Assembly: GCA_029448655.1 (NCBI GenBank)
Contig: JACCLO010000018.1
Location: 248,001 to 312,000, forward strand
Direction of reading: 5' to 3'
Source: Wolfiporia cocos
Lineage: Eukaryota; Basidiomycota; Agaricomycetes; Polyporales; Phaeolaceae
DNA: 64,000 nucleotides
Below are positions 10,018-23,041 of the stretch, one piece after another (position 1 is the stretch's first letter; every line of letters starts with the position of its first letter). The notes under the pieces are model-generated. The model made no database searches. It was not told where the DNA came from and saw only the letters and a list, made by a program, of their open reading frames with translations. The translations under genes were made by a program, and so were the position numbers.

Positions 10018-11529
10018 ATGCTTCACGGCCTGTGTTCTGTGCACGGTGCAACATCTTCGCGATCGACTCGCAGTTTCCCCTATCGTGATCGCTCATATTT
10101 CTGTTTACGTGGCTTGAGCATCACGCCACAAGCGATATTCGATGTTATTCCTCCACGGTCACATTCCTCGTCCATTCCAGCATCTGCGCAGCCTTCGCCT
10201 AGTATTGGCCTATCCTATGTGAACCCCGGATCTCTACCCGCTCAGAAGCACACCGAGCCCTTCGGTGCATTTCTTACTCCTATCCGCTCTCGATTGATTC
10301 TGCCACTAGGCCCCTGTTATATTTCCAGGAGCCTGGAGAGCAGCCCAGCTGGGCTGCCGTGTAATATTTCCTGGAGTTTCCCTTTAGGGGTCTGCGAAAA
10401 ATTCGTAGACTATGCAGGAGATATTACTATCTCAGATGCTAGCACCTACGAGCATCTGAGCTTGGCTCAGTCTCTGACATTCCGGCAACGCTTCCGTCGC
10501 CATGACCTGTGGAGATGTCTTTTCATTTGCCGTACACTCTACCCCTGCACCCAGAGAAACATGGTCCGCGATGTGCTGATTCGCCGCTACACACAGCTTG
10601 ACGGCTTCGTGCGACTGCTTACAAGGAGGCCATATCTGTGAAGCTTTGTACGAAGCCTCAGCGTCCGTCTCCAGTGTGACTTCACTCCATCAGAAGGAGA
10701 ATCTGGACGAAGAACATGGGCTACATTTCCCCTTGTACTAGCGCGCAAGCTACCACGCCTGCGGAGATTGTGCATCGATTGCGCAAGCCAGGCCCAAACG
10801 AGCGCTTCGAGCCACTGGCTATGTCTTCGAGATCTGGCTTACATTACTGAGCTGGATCTGGTCACATATCCTTACGAGTTCTGGGGAGGGATAGAGCGGG
10901 CGATCTGTCTTTTTCCAAAACTCCGGATATTGCGCTTCAGGGGCGCAGACCTGCACGCTACCCAATTGGATACACCTTTAAATCTATATTTCAAGCGTAC
11001 AATGGCGGTCACAGAAAAGCTAAATTTGGTGGAGTTGACCGATTCCTTCTTCAACGACGGCCAAAATAGCCTCGGAAACTTGATCAGATTGTGTGATTTT
11101 CTTTTGGCAATATGGCCCAAGAACCTCCCACTGGTAAGCTTCCACGTTCGGCGATTATCTGCATCATCTGCCATGCCTGCACCACGTCGCGCGGTATGGT
11201 CAATGAACTGGCTGCTACATGCAGCGGGGTCGAACCTATTACATGTTCAGTTTGACACCACACGATTATGCGCGCCATCGGACAATGGCAGTATATCATT
11301 CATTTAAATACAACCGTCATGCTTGCATGCCGACCTTCCTCATTTCAGGGGCTTTCATAGATCTATCCCACAACGCAAACCTCGAATCCATCGTTCTGTT
11401 GGATTCAGGCTTTGTGATGACTCAAGTACCTCGCCGTCATCTGGCACGTGGATTTCAAGCTTCCTTTATGGAATCAACTCCTCTGTGAAGGAGATCACCC
11501 TCGATACATCCGTCTGTCAGAGGCATTAG
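10018..11529 (+). pseudogene. F-box/LRR-like protein, nonsense codon and frame change
   Basis: A frame of 207 residues ends at a TGA (10639-10641), and the same frame reopens immediately downstream to 11307. Around the stop the protein matches the paralogue at 1.2-2.6 kb: DLWRCLFICRTLYPCTQRN corresponds to LLSCALTCRAWYPFSQRN, and RRPYL (stop) SFVRSLSV corresponds to the next conserved segment. Arg (CGA) is the likely ancestral codon. After 11307 the similarity continues in another frame (ISGAFIDLSHNANLESIVLL, 11,340-11,400). The N-terminal 110 residues have no clear F-box relative and the true start is uncertain. The gene probably coded for an SCF substrate adaptor and is now broken at two or more points. 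Confidence 0.6.
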
Positions 11530-11909
11530 CTCGATGATAATGGTCGACGGTCCATTGACAAAGTCAAGCTTTTGCAACCACCGAGACATCATCATGTCCC
11601 ATCATAGATGCGATACTATCAAGACCTCGCTACAGGAACCTCCGCACTGTATGCTTGATCGTTGATTTCTGCTTCGCGAGTGACTGTACAGATTGCGGAC
11701 CGGGGAAGGGCTACACAACCAATGATGATCACCGGTGTCTTCCCGAAATAGCGATGTACCGCGGCTCTCTTGAACAGCATACCAGATCGCAAATGCCATT
11801 ATGATGGTAAAGGAATCTTGTCGGTTTGCACTATAGAGGAATGGCACAAACTTGGCCAACGGTGCGCATCCACAGATTGATAGATTCTGCACTTGGCGTA
11901 TGACGCCTG

Positions 11910-14160
11910 ATGCTCTTTCCTGAGCCTAGGTTTTTCGTCGGATACAATGTGATAATGAAGATTGGTGGGCAAAATGATGATTCGCGGTGGAAACTGTATG
12001 GACTCGATTGCAAATGCACTGACTAGTGTTGCCGAAGTTCAGTTCAGAACCAAGGTTCAGAACCTGAACCGCCGGAACCGAACCTAGGTTCAGGTTCAGT
12101 CCAGGTCCGGTTCAGGGTAGGATGTCAAGGTTCAGTTCTTGGTTCAGGGGGGACATGGGTACCCTTGAACCAGGTTCGAACCGGACTGAACCTTGAACCA
12201 CATAGCATTAACATATTCTTGGCAACTGCTGGTGGATAAGCATAAATTACAATCATATTCTTGCCATCTTTGCTATAGTATTGTTGCAGTAAGCTATGGA
12301 TAACTGGTTTCACAATGGCAAGCATCAGCACTGATATACTCCAGTCTCCCAATATGGTGAGAGCTCAGCCCCATGTTGGAAGTACTGTGCTTTCTTTGGC
12401 ACTGGGCTACATTCACTGCTGTCAGATGAAGTAAAAAATGTAGTTCACAATGTTTCACTTCATATCCATGAACCTAGGTTATATACAGAGCTGTCTAATA
12501 AGGTTTGTTATTAAGCTTTGCCTCAGGCTAATTCACACTCATTCTGCTCATGGATTCTGATTACTGAACTGCTCAAATTTGCTGCCTTGAGTGACTATTG
12601 TGCATCAAAAGTTATGTTTTACCACTGTAAAGAAGACTAAGAGCCAATTTGGAATGTAGCAGCCCAATAGACACCAAATAGAGGCACTGCAGACCTTGAA
12701 GTTTGGTGTTGTCAGAAAAATATTTCCCTCGGGTTTCCTGGGCAGGTCAGGATGTGCCACGATAGGTGAGGTGTTTAAGGGGTCGATGGCGAGCAATGTA
12801 CCTAGGAGACACGCAGCTTGTAGCGATCCAAACGGCGGCGGCACGTTGAATGGATCAGGAATAATATAAATCAAATCAAAACATTGGTAACTGATTCCCT
12901 AAGTCCTGAGCGAACGCCTCGAGCACAGCTCTTCGTCTAACTTCATCTTGGCAGTAATCAATGTATTTTCTCGTATCTGCACATCGCCTAAATACATAGA
13001 GAGCTATAAGGTTTTCTACAACATTTTGAGTGCCCTAAAATTTGAGTATGCACCCTACAAGCTAGACAAGTCTGAGACGAACCCTGAGACAGTGAGGATT
13101 GTCCTGGGATACTAGAAAATTATTTTACGAGACCGATAGACCGTAGATCTAAGGTGGTGCGCAGAGGTTAGAGAGACAAGACATGGAAAAAGCTATAGGA
13201 AAGCAGTCGAGGTTGGGACAGACCTGTCTATGCTAGAGAGCCTAGAGAAATGTCGGATAGTACCTGTCTTTGACTAGATGAGCAGCCAGAGAGTGTCCGC
13301 AGGGCTTTTGCGACGTTTCAGATTGTGCGCAAACCAGCGAAGGTTCAACGTTCACTGTGCGAGCACGATCGAGGTCGATCACGATCGGTCGAGCTGTGGC
13401 TAAACCACCTCGGACGGGCATAATGCCTCTGCCTACCAGCTGGCTTTCCGTGGTGCATTCTGCGTCATTTTGATGCGTGTTTGGTCGCGTCTCGGTGTTC
13501 TTACATGGTTCTAATGCCTATGGCACATTTATTTTGCAGCACACCGGTTACTCCAGTGGACTCAAAATTATTTTTACATTCTAGAAAAGTAAGTCATTTA
13601 GTGGTTCGAACCTAGTTCGAACCATGAACCGAACCTGCTGAACCAGTTCAGCAGGTTCAGTCCAGGTTCAGGTTCAGGTTCAGGCTCCCTGCAGTCGGTT
13701 CAGTTCTAGGTTCAGCCCCAGACCCCCCTGAACCTGAACTGAACTGAACTTCGGCAACACTAGCACTGACACGTGGGGTCAATGCCGTTTGAAGCATGTC
13801 CCGCTTTGTGATACATACCTCTCGGGGTGCAATCCCGTATGCTACGTATTCTCTTCTGGATGCGATCGGATTGCTGGATTCCATACTGAGGATACAGCTA
13901 AGCCAGTGGCCTCCGCGGTAGTGCAGCGACGCGATAGCAGCCTACCAATCATGACATGGTGCTGTGGAACGGACACACGATCAGACCGGCACTGGCATGG
14001 ATCTTCGATAGTTGGTGACCGCATCGCCGTCGACGCACGGCGGCATTCGAGATTGCGAATTGCAATTGACGTCTTACCTGGTCCGGAGGCATGCTCGTTT
14101 GTCATGGCCTCTGACAGTCTCTATTCAGAATCTGGAACAAATCCCATGACTCTTCCATGA
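11910..14160 (+). pseudogene. Cys-rich ORF of unknown function split by a hAT element
   Basis: The frame opening at ATG-11910 runs to the left target duplication (12016-12023). Removing the 1,739-bp element and one copy of gcactgac joins it in frame to the frame ending at 14160, giving about 167 codons. The pieces read GYNVIMKIGGQNDDSRWKLY on the left and LRIAIDVLPGPEACSFVMAS on the right. The middle has many Cys, Asp and Arg residues. I recognise no family. Open-frame continuity across an insertion site is suggestive but not proof of a gene. An 87-residue frame exists on the other strand at 13842-14105. Confidence 0.35.
12024..13762 (-). mobile_element. Non-autonomous hAT element, copy 1 (1,739 bp)
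   Basis: The ends are TAGTGTTGCCGAAGTTCAG and its inverse ...CTTCGGCAACACTA. The flanks carry a perfect 8-bp target duplication gcactgac (12016-12023 and 13763-13770). The TAGNG start and the 8-bp duplication are hallmarks of the hAT superfamily. Both termini are packed with ggttca/tgaacc words, likely transposase-binding sites. The two short frames inside (89 and 75 codons) are shared by sister copies but show no BED finger or hAT dimerisation motif, so the element should depend on a transposase elsewhere. Orientation is opposite to the copies at 25.7 and 54.5 kb. Confidence 0.93.
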
Positions 14161-14639
14161 TACTTCGACTGGTCTGTAGTGAATCTGGAGGGTTTCAACA
14201 TGACTCCTAAGTCGGAACTGGTCCTCATGTCCCCACAACTGCCTTCAATTAGATGGAGACATCGAGGGGGCTTACCGTCGAATCCACCTTCCCCAATCAT
14301 AATCGTGAGAACTACTGTGTTGCAGCCCATGTTTGTACTACACCACAAAATCAGTCACCAGCGCCATGGACAGGATGACGTCTCGGGATACAAACAGGTC
14401 TTATGCCGCTTGAGGCACTCGGGATCCTCATGGCTCCTGCCAAGAGTTGAGATCCCAGCTTGTTGAGCGAGTACTCGCATCAGGGTCAAAGCGTAGCAAG
14501 TTTTAAGCAACATGAAGGCATGGAGTCTGATATATGAAGTTCACGCCGGAAGCACGATTGCTCGGACTGGTTACGAGATTTTGTATGATGCTATGCTATA
14601 GGAAGCATGCCGATGAATGTGCACTCTTGACAGACACGG

Positions 14640-14783
14640 CCCGCTCAGATCAGAAAATGCTACGTGATTTGCTTCTTGATCCCATGCCGTGAGGGATGTA
14701 ATATGGATATAAATGCGTGAGAGCAGTTCTGAGAAATACAGACATTCTGTCGCACACTGACGTTCAACAGACCGGCACGCATC
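14640..14783 (+). promoter_or_regulatory. Promoter region of P450 copy A
   Basis: A TATA-like gatataaatg lies at about 14,707, some 75 nt before the start codon. The stretch from about 14,645 is recognisably duplicated upstream of copy B (aaatgctacgtgattt versus aaatgctatgtgatgt), so the gene was duplicated with its promoter. Confidence 0.55.
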
Positions 14784-17177
14784 ATGGCTACCATATTGTC
14801 TATGCAGCACTATATGCTTGCAGCACTGCTTATACTGCTATTTACCTCATGTCATCTTTTGAGATTCTATCGGAGGTTGGCACCACTCAAAAACATCTCG
14901 GGACCTCTCTCTGGATCGTTTATGAAAGGTATTCCACGGCCTACTTTGTTGCCTCGGATCTAATTCATTCGTACATATTCATTGTGCAAGGAGACATTGT
15001 CAAATTCTTATCTTGCAAGAGCGCGTCTTTTCAGCGTGAGGTCGCCCTCAACTACGGACCTGTAGTCAGATTATATGGGCTCCTAAGGGTAATTGGTGTC
15101 GGTACATTTCCCACTTCGGATGCTAAGATGAGTCTGCATACAGAAACTAATAATGTACATATCAGATCCAACAGCTTTACACAATATCCTCATCAAGGAA
15201 GAGAGTATTTTTCAAGAGTCCAAAGCCTTCATGGAGTGCGTATCGTGACTCATTTGTCGAGCACCGAGACGATTTGATGGTGTACAGGCTAAATTACTTG
15301 ATATTTGGGTGCGGCTTGGGTTCTACCTTGGGTGCGCTAATCTCGAGAATCAAATTATATTATTTGTAACACGTTATGAATCCAGGGGAACACCATTGCA
15401 AGCAGCGGAAAATACTCAATCCAGTTTTCTCTGTCAACCACATGCGTCACCTATTGCCGCTATTCTACAATATAATTCACAAGGTGATTCGAGACATCAT
15501 CGTTGAAGATTGGTGCCTATGCCAACATTCACTTGCTAAATGGTTTAGCTCCATGATGGGATTGCGGCAGAAATAAGCGATGGACCACGTGAGGTGGATA
15601 TGCTCGGCTGGAACAGCTGCGCAGCACTTGAGCTCATTGGTCAAGGTGGCCTGGGGTACTCCTTCGATCCGCTCACCGAGAAAGTTCCAAATGAGCTCGG
15701 GGACGTGTTGAAGACCATCCTGTGAGTCTCTTCTGCAGGTACAGTCTCCCTCATAACTGACAGTGCTCGGGATTTCCTGCATGGGTCAAACCAATCTGTT
15801 AGCCCAAGTGTACAGTCTCTTGACATCCTCCGTCGGTTCATCCCGCTGTTCACCGGCTTGGGGCCCACATGGTTATGTCGAGCAATGCTTAACATGGTGC
15901 CGTCTAAGCTGGTGCAAAGGGTGAAGAATTTAATCGATGCCCTCGATGTGCAATCCAAAGAGATATATGAATTGAAGAAAGCAGCAATGCGTGGAGGCGA
16001 TGAGGAAGTGATGAGGCAAATCGGCATGGGGAAGGATATTATGAGCATTCTGAGTGAGTTTCACGACACATTTGTGTTGGATTCACGCTCATATTACACG
16101 CAGTGCAAGCAAATATGGCAGCATCGGACACTGACAGGCTGCCGGAGAATGAAGTCATTGCTCAGATGGTGTGCATCAGACCACACCTCCATAACGCTGT
16201 TTAGATTCTGAATTGCATACTCCAGAGGGCTCATCTTCGCCGCAACCGATACATCGTCCAACACACCTGTGCGCATCTTGGAATTGCTAGCTGTCCACCC
16301 TGACATTCAAGAACAGCTACAGGAGGAGCTCTTATCCTCGGGTGCTGCCGAAGGTTTGTCATACGATGAACTGAACAAGTTTCCCCTCCTGGATGGTGTT
16401 TGTCGGGAGACCGCACGACTGTGAATTTCTATACGATAATTATGAATGGTTCTGGAGCTAACCTTCTTTATCGATTAGCTACCCTGCTGTCACGTCGATC
16501 ACGTGAGTGTCAGTGTTGCATCTCTAAACTCTGGATGCTGCTGATTGTTATTATACTTTGACAGAGCCACCCAGGATGCTGTAGTCCCGTTTGGAGAGCC
16601 CATCATCGGACCCGATGGTATGGTTATGCAGGAGTTGCCATTCCAAAGGGAGTGGAAGTTGTGATAGGTACCTTGGGATGCAATGTCAAGAAATCCCTGT
16701 GGGGAGATGACGCACTGGTGTGGAAGCCTCACCGGTGGATGTCTTCCCTTCCTAAATCCGTCACCAACGCATCGATTCCAGGGGTTTACTCGAACATGTG
16801 AGATTATGGTACCCTCTAAAGGACAATATTTCTGACCCAGTTGTTAGAATGACCTTCTTGGGAGGAAAGCGTGCTTGCATGTATGTCCCTGGATACTTCA
16901 GCTTGACGCTGCTACTGATCTCACAATCTCCGGAACAGTCGATTCAAATTCTCAGAGATGGAAATGAGTGCGTCCGCGGTATGTCAGTTCAGAGGGCTCC
17001 ATCTCACGTCATATTACAGAGGTCGTCCTTTCAGTCCTGGTTTCAAAATTCACTTTCGAACTATCGGACAAGCCTGTCCAATGGAATGTCGGCGATGTGT
17101 GGTATCCGACTGTGGGCGCAGAGAGCAAGCCTCAAATGCCTCTCAAGGTCAGCTCTTACAATGGTCCGTTAGCGTAG
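14784..17177 (+). pseudogene. Cytochrome P450, copy A (frameshifted)
   Basis: The ATG at 14784 opens a hydrophobic membrane anchor (MLAALLILLF) followed by the Pro/Gly hinge region (ISGPLSGSF). About ten exons can be followed with GT-AG introns of 50-80 nt. Landmarks are the C-helix (HHCKQRKILNPVFS), the I-helix (GLIFAATDTSSNTPVRIL), the K-helix ExxR (ETAR), and the heme loop FLGGKRACMY with the Cys ligand. The usual last Gly of the loop is Tyr, as in copy B. Near 16,636 copy A lacks one base relative to copy B (ttgccattcc versus ttgcatgtacc), which throws the PERF-region exon out of frame. All other exons look clean. P450s of this kind are ER-bound monooxygenases using NADPH-P450 reductase; the substrate is unknown. 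Confidence 0.8.
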
Positions 17178-19329
17178 TCATGTCGTCTGGGAGAGCATGT
17201 TTAGTTACACTTGACCTATCTGCAAGTCCAAACAACTGTCCACTTATGCTCGAGCGATCGGTGCTGAGCGCTGAGCGCTGAACACCTGCCCCAAGGGGAA
17301 AGCCCCGGTTTTCGGTTTTTGTTCTTACCAAAGATCTCCTCGATGGCGGCATCAAGGACACTCCCAGCTTCTTAAAACACGAAATTTCATCATACTACGT
17401 GACCCTTCAGGATAATTTGCAGATGGTGCGAACCGTGCCGTAAATGACCAAGACCAATGGAATATACGGAATATACAGAAATACAAATAGCGGCTGATAA
17501 CCCGATCATTTGCTAATTCCGCTCGCAGACACACGAAATGCTGATGACGAGTCGCGGCCGCGTGTACCTTTTAGCTATGTCACGTTGTGCTCATGGTATG
17601 ATTAATCGTGATAAACCTATATTGAACAGCGGGCAATAGGGTACCCCATCGTCGTCAGTGCTGACATCGCTGTCACCCCTATGAACCCGCTTTCGACTTG
17701 AAGCTCAAAGTTTCAAAGGTTACATTGGATGTCTTCATATCTATTGGTTGCCTTGAATCCTTGTACCATCTTCCAGCTTTCAGCTACCTGAACATGACCA
17801 TAGAAAAGAAGGTAGCTCACTGTGCTCAATGGCGAGGACGTCCATTTAGACTGAGACAGAACACTTCATTACATCGATTGCAACAATTGGGAGCTCATGG
17901 TAAAGCTGAAACTCTTCACTTTTCCCTTTTCCTATTTGTAGGCTGAAGTGCCCGACAGAGCCATACATGTACTCGACTCAGCATTTTTGATATCGGCATC
18001 ACTCAGATCGTACAAAATTCTTTAGGTATTCACGGTATCATGCAGAGATGTTCAGAACCATATCTACCCACAATGAGCAAGACGGAGTCCTCGACCAGTA
18101 CTAGACTACAGGAAGTGACTAGAGCTGCATAAACGCAGTATAAATAAATACGGCGAGTAATGCAGTAGGTCTCCAAATATCAAAGTGAGTACTTGAGACA
18201 CAACACGAACAGGGCAGAACAGGTTGATTGATTTGTAAGCAATCGAGACGGAAAAATGAGGGATCATGCCCCAGATGGCCCGTGTACTGAGGGTTTCTGG
18301 TATTAAGCTACTCACAATAAGATATCAACGGCGATTGGGAAAATGTGCAGACGTTCATCAATCGTGATTGATATACGCCACACTAAGTCCACTGCATGCA
18401 TGATCGGACATGGCTGCGCGATTAGCAACTTGAATGCACGTCGCTCACAGCATACAATAGGTCATAAGGTCCTCAGAGCAACCGCATGAGCATGGAAGCC
18501 GCATTGTTTGGAACACCGCAGGCTGACGAACATACTGCGGGAGAGTCCTGTTCTCCCGATCCATCACTGTCTCATCAATCATTGATCAAAGTGCTCATCC
18601 TGATCATTACTGTGCTACCGGCTGAATCTGCGCTCTCGTTTATGCTTGGTAGCCTAGGTGATAGCAGGTCTTTACTAAGGCGCCCGCTGAGCATGCTGTA
18701 GGCTGCCGCTATACGATGGCGTATCTGATTTCGCCACTTTCTAAGCGTTTGCGTCCGAAAATCTGGTGGGAGGATTGCATTCTCACCAGAGTATAAAGAT
18801 ATCCTCCAGGGCTAATCATTTAATTTTTGAACCCATTCAAATATTGCAGGGTGCGCCAGTCTATCCGAGAGTCAAAATATCACATCAATCTGTCGAATGG
18901 GAATGGTGCCGCACTGCACAGTGATCGGTTGATCATGCGGTGATCGCCTACAGGAGGGAGATCAGATCGGAATCTTCGATCGTTCGCAAGCGCCTCGACC
19001 GCCCTCAGAGTCAGAGCCTGAAACAAATGCCTCACTGCTTTGTTGCGAATTCAATTCATAGAACCCACGGAGGAGGCAGCTCATGTACAGCTCGCGTTTG
19101 GTTTCCAGACAAACATGCAATGTCTCGGGCTCGAGTAAATCTTCACCACTGTCATGTACCCTCGACATCCGCCATTCTGGTCGCATATTGAAAATAGAGC
19201 TAAGACGGCCCGAGTGACTATGCACGACAAGACAGAGACGCGCGAGTTTAGAGCCTTTCAAGACGTGATCCCCGAGTCAATGTTGCTTCTCCGATGTACC
19301 CGGAACCGCCTTCAGTCAATTGGAGTCAT
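17178..19329. other. Spacer between the P450 copies, no gene recognised
   Basis: It contains short open frames on both strands, for example an 82-codon frame at 17698-17946 and a 99-codon reverse frame at 18962-19261. None has recognisable domains or splice structure. Confidence 0.5.
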
Positions 19330-19503
19330 CAGGTGAGGTTTACGGTTAGCAGCCACGACCCGTTCAGGTCAGCAAATGCTATGTGATGTCCCTCTTGATC
19401 ACATGCCACAGGGATGCAACATATATATAAAGGCATGGAAGCAATGTCGAGGAACACCAAAGCTCTGTTGTAGACTCCCGTTCGAGAGATCAGTGCGTGC
19501 ATC
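19330..19503 (+). promoter_or_regulatory. Promoter region of P450 copy B
   Basis: A strong TATA-like atatatataaagg is found at about 19,420, roughly 80 nt upstream of the start codon. The stretch parallels the region upstream of copy A. Confidence 0.6.
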
Positions 19504-21888
19504 ATGGCCCTCATACTATCCATGGATTATTACGTGCTATCTGCACTGCTAGTACTGCTGCCCGTCACGTAGCATCTCCTGGAATTTTACCGGAGGCTCA
19601 CACCGCTCAACAACATCTCGGGACCTCCATCTGGATCATTCTTGACAGGTACGCCACAGTTTACCTTGGATGGTATGTGCTCACACTTCTTTATCGCGCC
19701 AGGAAACATCATCAGATTATTTTCTCGCGAGAGCGCATCCTTTCAGCGTGAGGTGGCCCTTGATTATGGGCCTGTAGTCAGGCTATGCGGGCCATTCAAG
19801 GTGATTGGCATCGATGCAGTTATTCACTCCGAACGCTAACGTAGGTTTACGTACAGAAACCAATACTGTACATCTCGGACCCCACGGCTCTGCACAACAT
19901 CCTCATCAAAGAAGATAGAGTTTTCGAAGTGTCCAAACTCTTCGTCGAGTGCGTCTAATGACGATGCTCCAAGTGCTGGAATGACGTGACGTCCGACAGG
20001 ACGAATTACTTACTATTTGGCCGTGCCTTGGGCTCTACCGTGGGTACGCCAACCCCGAAACCTCCCTATATGGATTCATAACTATAACTGATGATTTATG
20101 CAGGAGAACACCATCGTAAGCAACGGAAGATGCTCACCCCTGTTTTCTCTCCGAAATATATGCGTCATCTGTTGCCGTTATGCTACGACATTGTTTACAA
20201 GGTGATTCGTGGCACACTTAGTTCCTATGTCGAATTTACTAAGTAAACTTTAGCTCCGTGACGGCATTGCTGCAGAAGTGGCTGAAGGAACGTGTGAGGT
20301 GGATGTGCTCGACTGGTGCGGTCGTGCAGCACTCGAGCTTATCGGCCAAGGCGGGCTGGGATACTCTTTCGATCCGCTCACCGGACGAGCCCCGGACGAG
20401 TTCGGGGAGGTGTTAAAGGCCCTCTTGTGAGTCTCCTTGACGTGTTCCATGTTGCCATATCATTGACTGTGCTCGGGGTTCTCTGCACGCAATGAACCAA
20501 TCTGTCAGCCCCGGCGTACAAGCTCTCGGCGCCCTCCGTCGGTTTACCCTCCTGTTCACCAGCTTGGGACCAGCATGGTTCCGCAGAGCAGTGGTTGACA
20601 TGATACCGTCAAAGCGAGTACAGGCAGTCAAGAAGATGGTCGACACGATAGACGCGCGAACTCGCGAGATATACGAAGCAAAGCAAGCGGCGATACGCGA
20701 AGGCGACAAGAAAGTGATGGAGCAAATCGCCGCGGGAAATGATATCATGAGCCTGTTGAGTAGGTTTGACGATGCATTTTATGTGAGGGCCTGTATTCAC
20801 ATTATGCACAGTGAAAGCGAACATGGCGGCATCGGACGCTGATAGGCTGCCGGAAAACGAGGTCATCGCTCAGATGGCGTGCGTCGAAACCAGATTTCTA
20901 CTACATTCTTGCTCTGAATTGTAAGTTTTAGCGGGCTCATCTTCGGCGCAACTGATACGACGTCCAACACGCTTGCACGCATCCTGGAGCTGCTGGCTAT
21001 CCACCCTGAAATTCAAGAACAGCTGCGCGAAGAGCTGTTGTCCTCCAGCGCGGCTGAAGGCCTGACCTACGAAGAACTAAATAGGCTACCCCTTCTGGAA
21101 GGTGTTTGCCGGGAGACTGTACGACTGTGAGCTCCCATATAATGCTGGAAGATGGCTGTAGGCTGACTTATTCCGTTCGTTAGTTATCCTACAGCAACGT
21201 CGTCCAGCAGAGAGTCGGTCTTGCATTTCTGGATTGCAATTTGAACGTTGCTCACTATCAGTATACTCCAACAGGGCTACCCAAGATGCTGTAGTTCCGC
21301 TGGGAGAACCTGTCATCGGACTTGATGGTACTGTTATGCGGGAGTTGCATGTACCAAAGGGAGTGGAAGTTGTGATAGGTACCCTGGGATGCAACGCCAA
21401 GAAGTCCCTGTGGGGAGAGGACACCCTTGTGTGGAAGCCTCACCGGTGGATGTCTCCACTTCCCACAGCTGTTTCAAACGCACCAATTCCGGGAGTCTAC
21501 TCGAACATGTGAGTTTATATTGGACGGGCCTATGTCGCGAACGCCAATGACGCACATTTCAATAGTATGACCTTCCTGGGAGGAAAGCGCGCATGCCTGT
21601 ACGTATTCAGAGGGTTTCTACTATGCTGCCACTGACACAGGAATTGCTGGAACAGCGGATTCAAGTTCTCAGAGATGGAAATGAGTGCGTCCGCAGTATA
21701 TCAGGTTGGGTAGCTGTATCTCATATCAAGTTGCAGAGGTCGTCCTTTCGGTGCTCGTATCCAAGTTCACCTTCGAGCTGTCAGACAAGCCTATCCAGTG
21801 GAATGTTGGGACTGTGTGGTACCCGACTGTGGGCATGGAGAGCAAGCCTCGAATGCCTCTCAAGGTCAGCCTATACAAGAGTGGTTAG
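19504..21888 (+). pseudogene. Cytochrome P450, copy B (nonsense codon in the membrane anchor)
   Basis: This is the paralogue of copy A with the same exon plan. The start codon at 19504 is followed by an anchor, but codon 23 is TAG (19570-19572), where copy A reads through (TSCHLL versus VT-stop-HLL). Downstream everything appears intact: C-helix EHHRKQRKMLTPVFS, I-helix GLIFGATDTTSNTLARIL, ExxR as ETVR, PERF region WKPHRWM, heme loop FLGGKRACLY, and the C-terminal strand KFTFELSDKPIQWNVG, ending at 21888. A downstream start could give an anchorless protein, but none is obvious. The lesion could also be a sequencing or recent population variant. The lesion differs from that of copy A, so the two died independently. 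Confidence 0.8.
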
Positions 21889-23041
21889 CGTGGCGATCAC
21901 ACATGTCTGTATGTTAACATTTGTGCTTTCTCGCGCCCGTAATATCGTCGTTACGGGCTTGCGGGTTCGGCGTTTGTCTAGCGCAGAAACGACTTCTTGA
22001 ATTGCGAACTTGCGCTAGTGAGAAGACGTACGGAATCTCTGATACGCGAGTACTTGACAGTACTCGCTGCTTCAACTAATTCTAGTGAGTCGGGACGTGG
22101 CGACGTGGGACCCCCTCTCTCGTGCGCCGAGAAGTGGCGTAGACGGCCGAAACGCGTGGCACGACTACTATTAGCACTACACCACCGCTCAACGAGCGGG
22201 TAGTGGGTGAACGTTTGGATGTCACGCACCCTTTGGCTCGCTTGTAGTAGAAACCAGCACATTGACATTGCAACCGAGCGAGAACTTGATCATTGCGGTT
22301 CTCGAATAGCTTGGTTGGTGATCTCAGCATTGCACACTGCAATATGTAGGTCTCTGGCACTGGCATAGCGGCAGTGATTAATTGGCAGGCAACCACTGGC
22401 GACACCCTGCGCACGGGCGACAAACCAGGCGGTGCGCGATGCCAGTGCACACAACGCCATTCTTGTTGATCGGCGCCCTGTGATTGAAATGGGCAGACAT
22501 GTCAGCCCTATGTACTAGACCAAGTCCGGTCGATCACTACTATACCACGTCAATTGACAGCTGGAGCCCTGGCTACGTGGGACCTCAGACCGTTTGCCAA
22601 CAAAGCTGTCCACACTGAGTTGCCTTATGCTCTTACCCTATATCTTGATAGCCTTGGACCTAGGACACTGTGTTAGTGTATAATAGTATGTGCTATCTGT
22701 CGTTTGTATATGAATCAGCCAGAGGTAGGTCGATCCCATTTGATAAGTGCTGCTGGGCCAGGATGCGCTGTGTTATGTTGTATGTATGCTGGCTTTCGAG
22801 ACACACAGCCACGGCACGTAGGGACTTGCGTTGGACATGTTCTCTGAATGCCGTCCCCTCCGCGGCATCTAGGTGTTCGTACAGCTGCACCCAGCCAATA
22901 GTCCCCAAAGGCAGCATACCCATGTCATACGCGCGACTCTTCCTTGGGATCATTTAAATATTTTGAGGACCACGCTCATCAGGTACGCCAGGACGGACAG
23001 CATGGATACGAACGGCAGACACGGGTGCATTGTGCCCGAGC
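21889..23041. other. No gene recognised
   Basis: This lies between P450 copy B and the kinase 3' end. Several overlapping short frames exist, none domain-like. Part of it is the 3' flank of the kinase. Confidence 0.5.

Noticed and set aside
12125..12874. Open frames of 75 and 89 codons, present almost identically in all three 1,739-bp hAT copies
   Set aside because: Their identity follows from the copies being young. No transposase motif is visible and the sequences look low in coding character, so they are not called genes.
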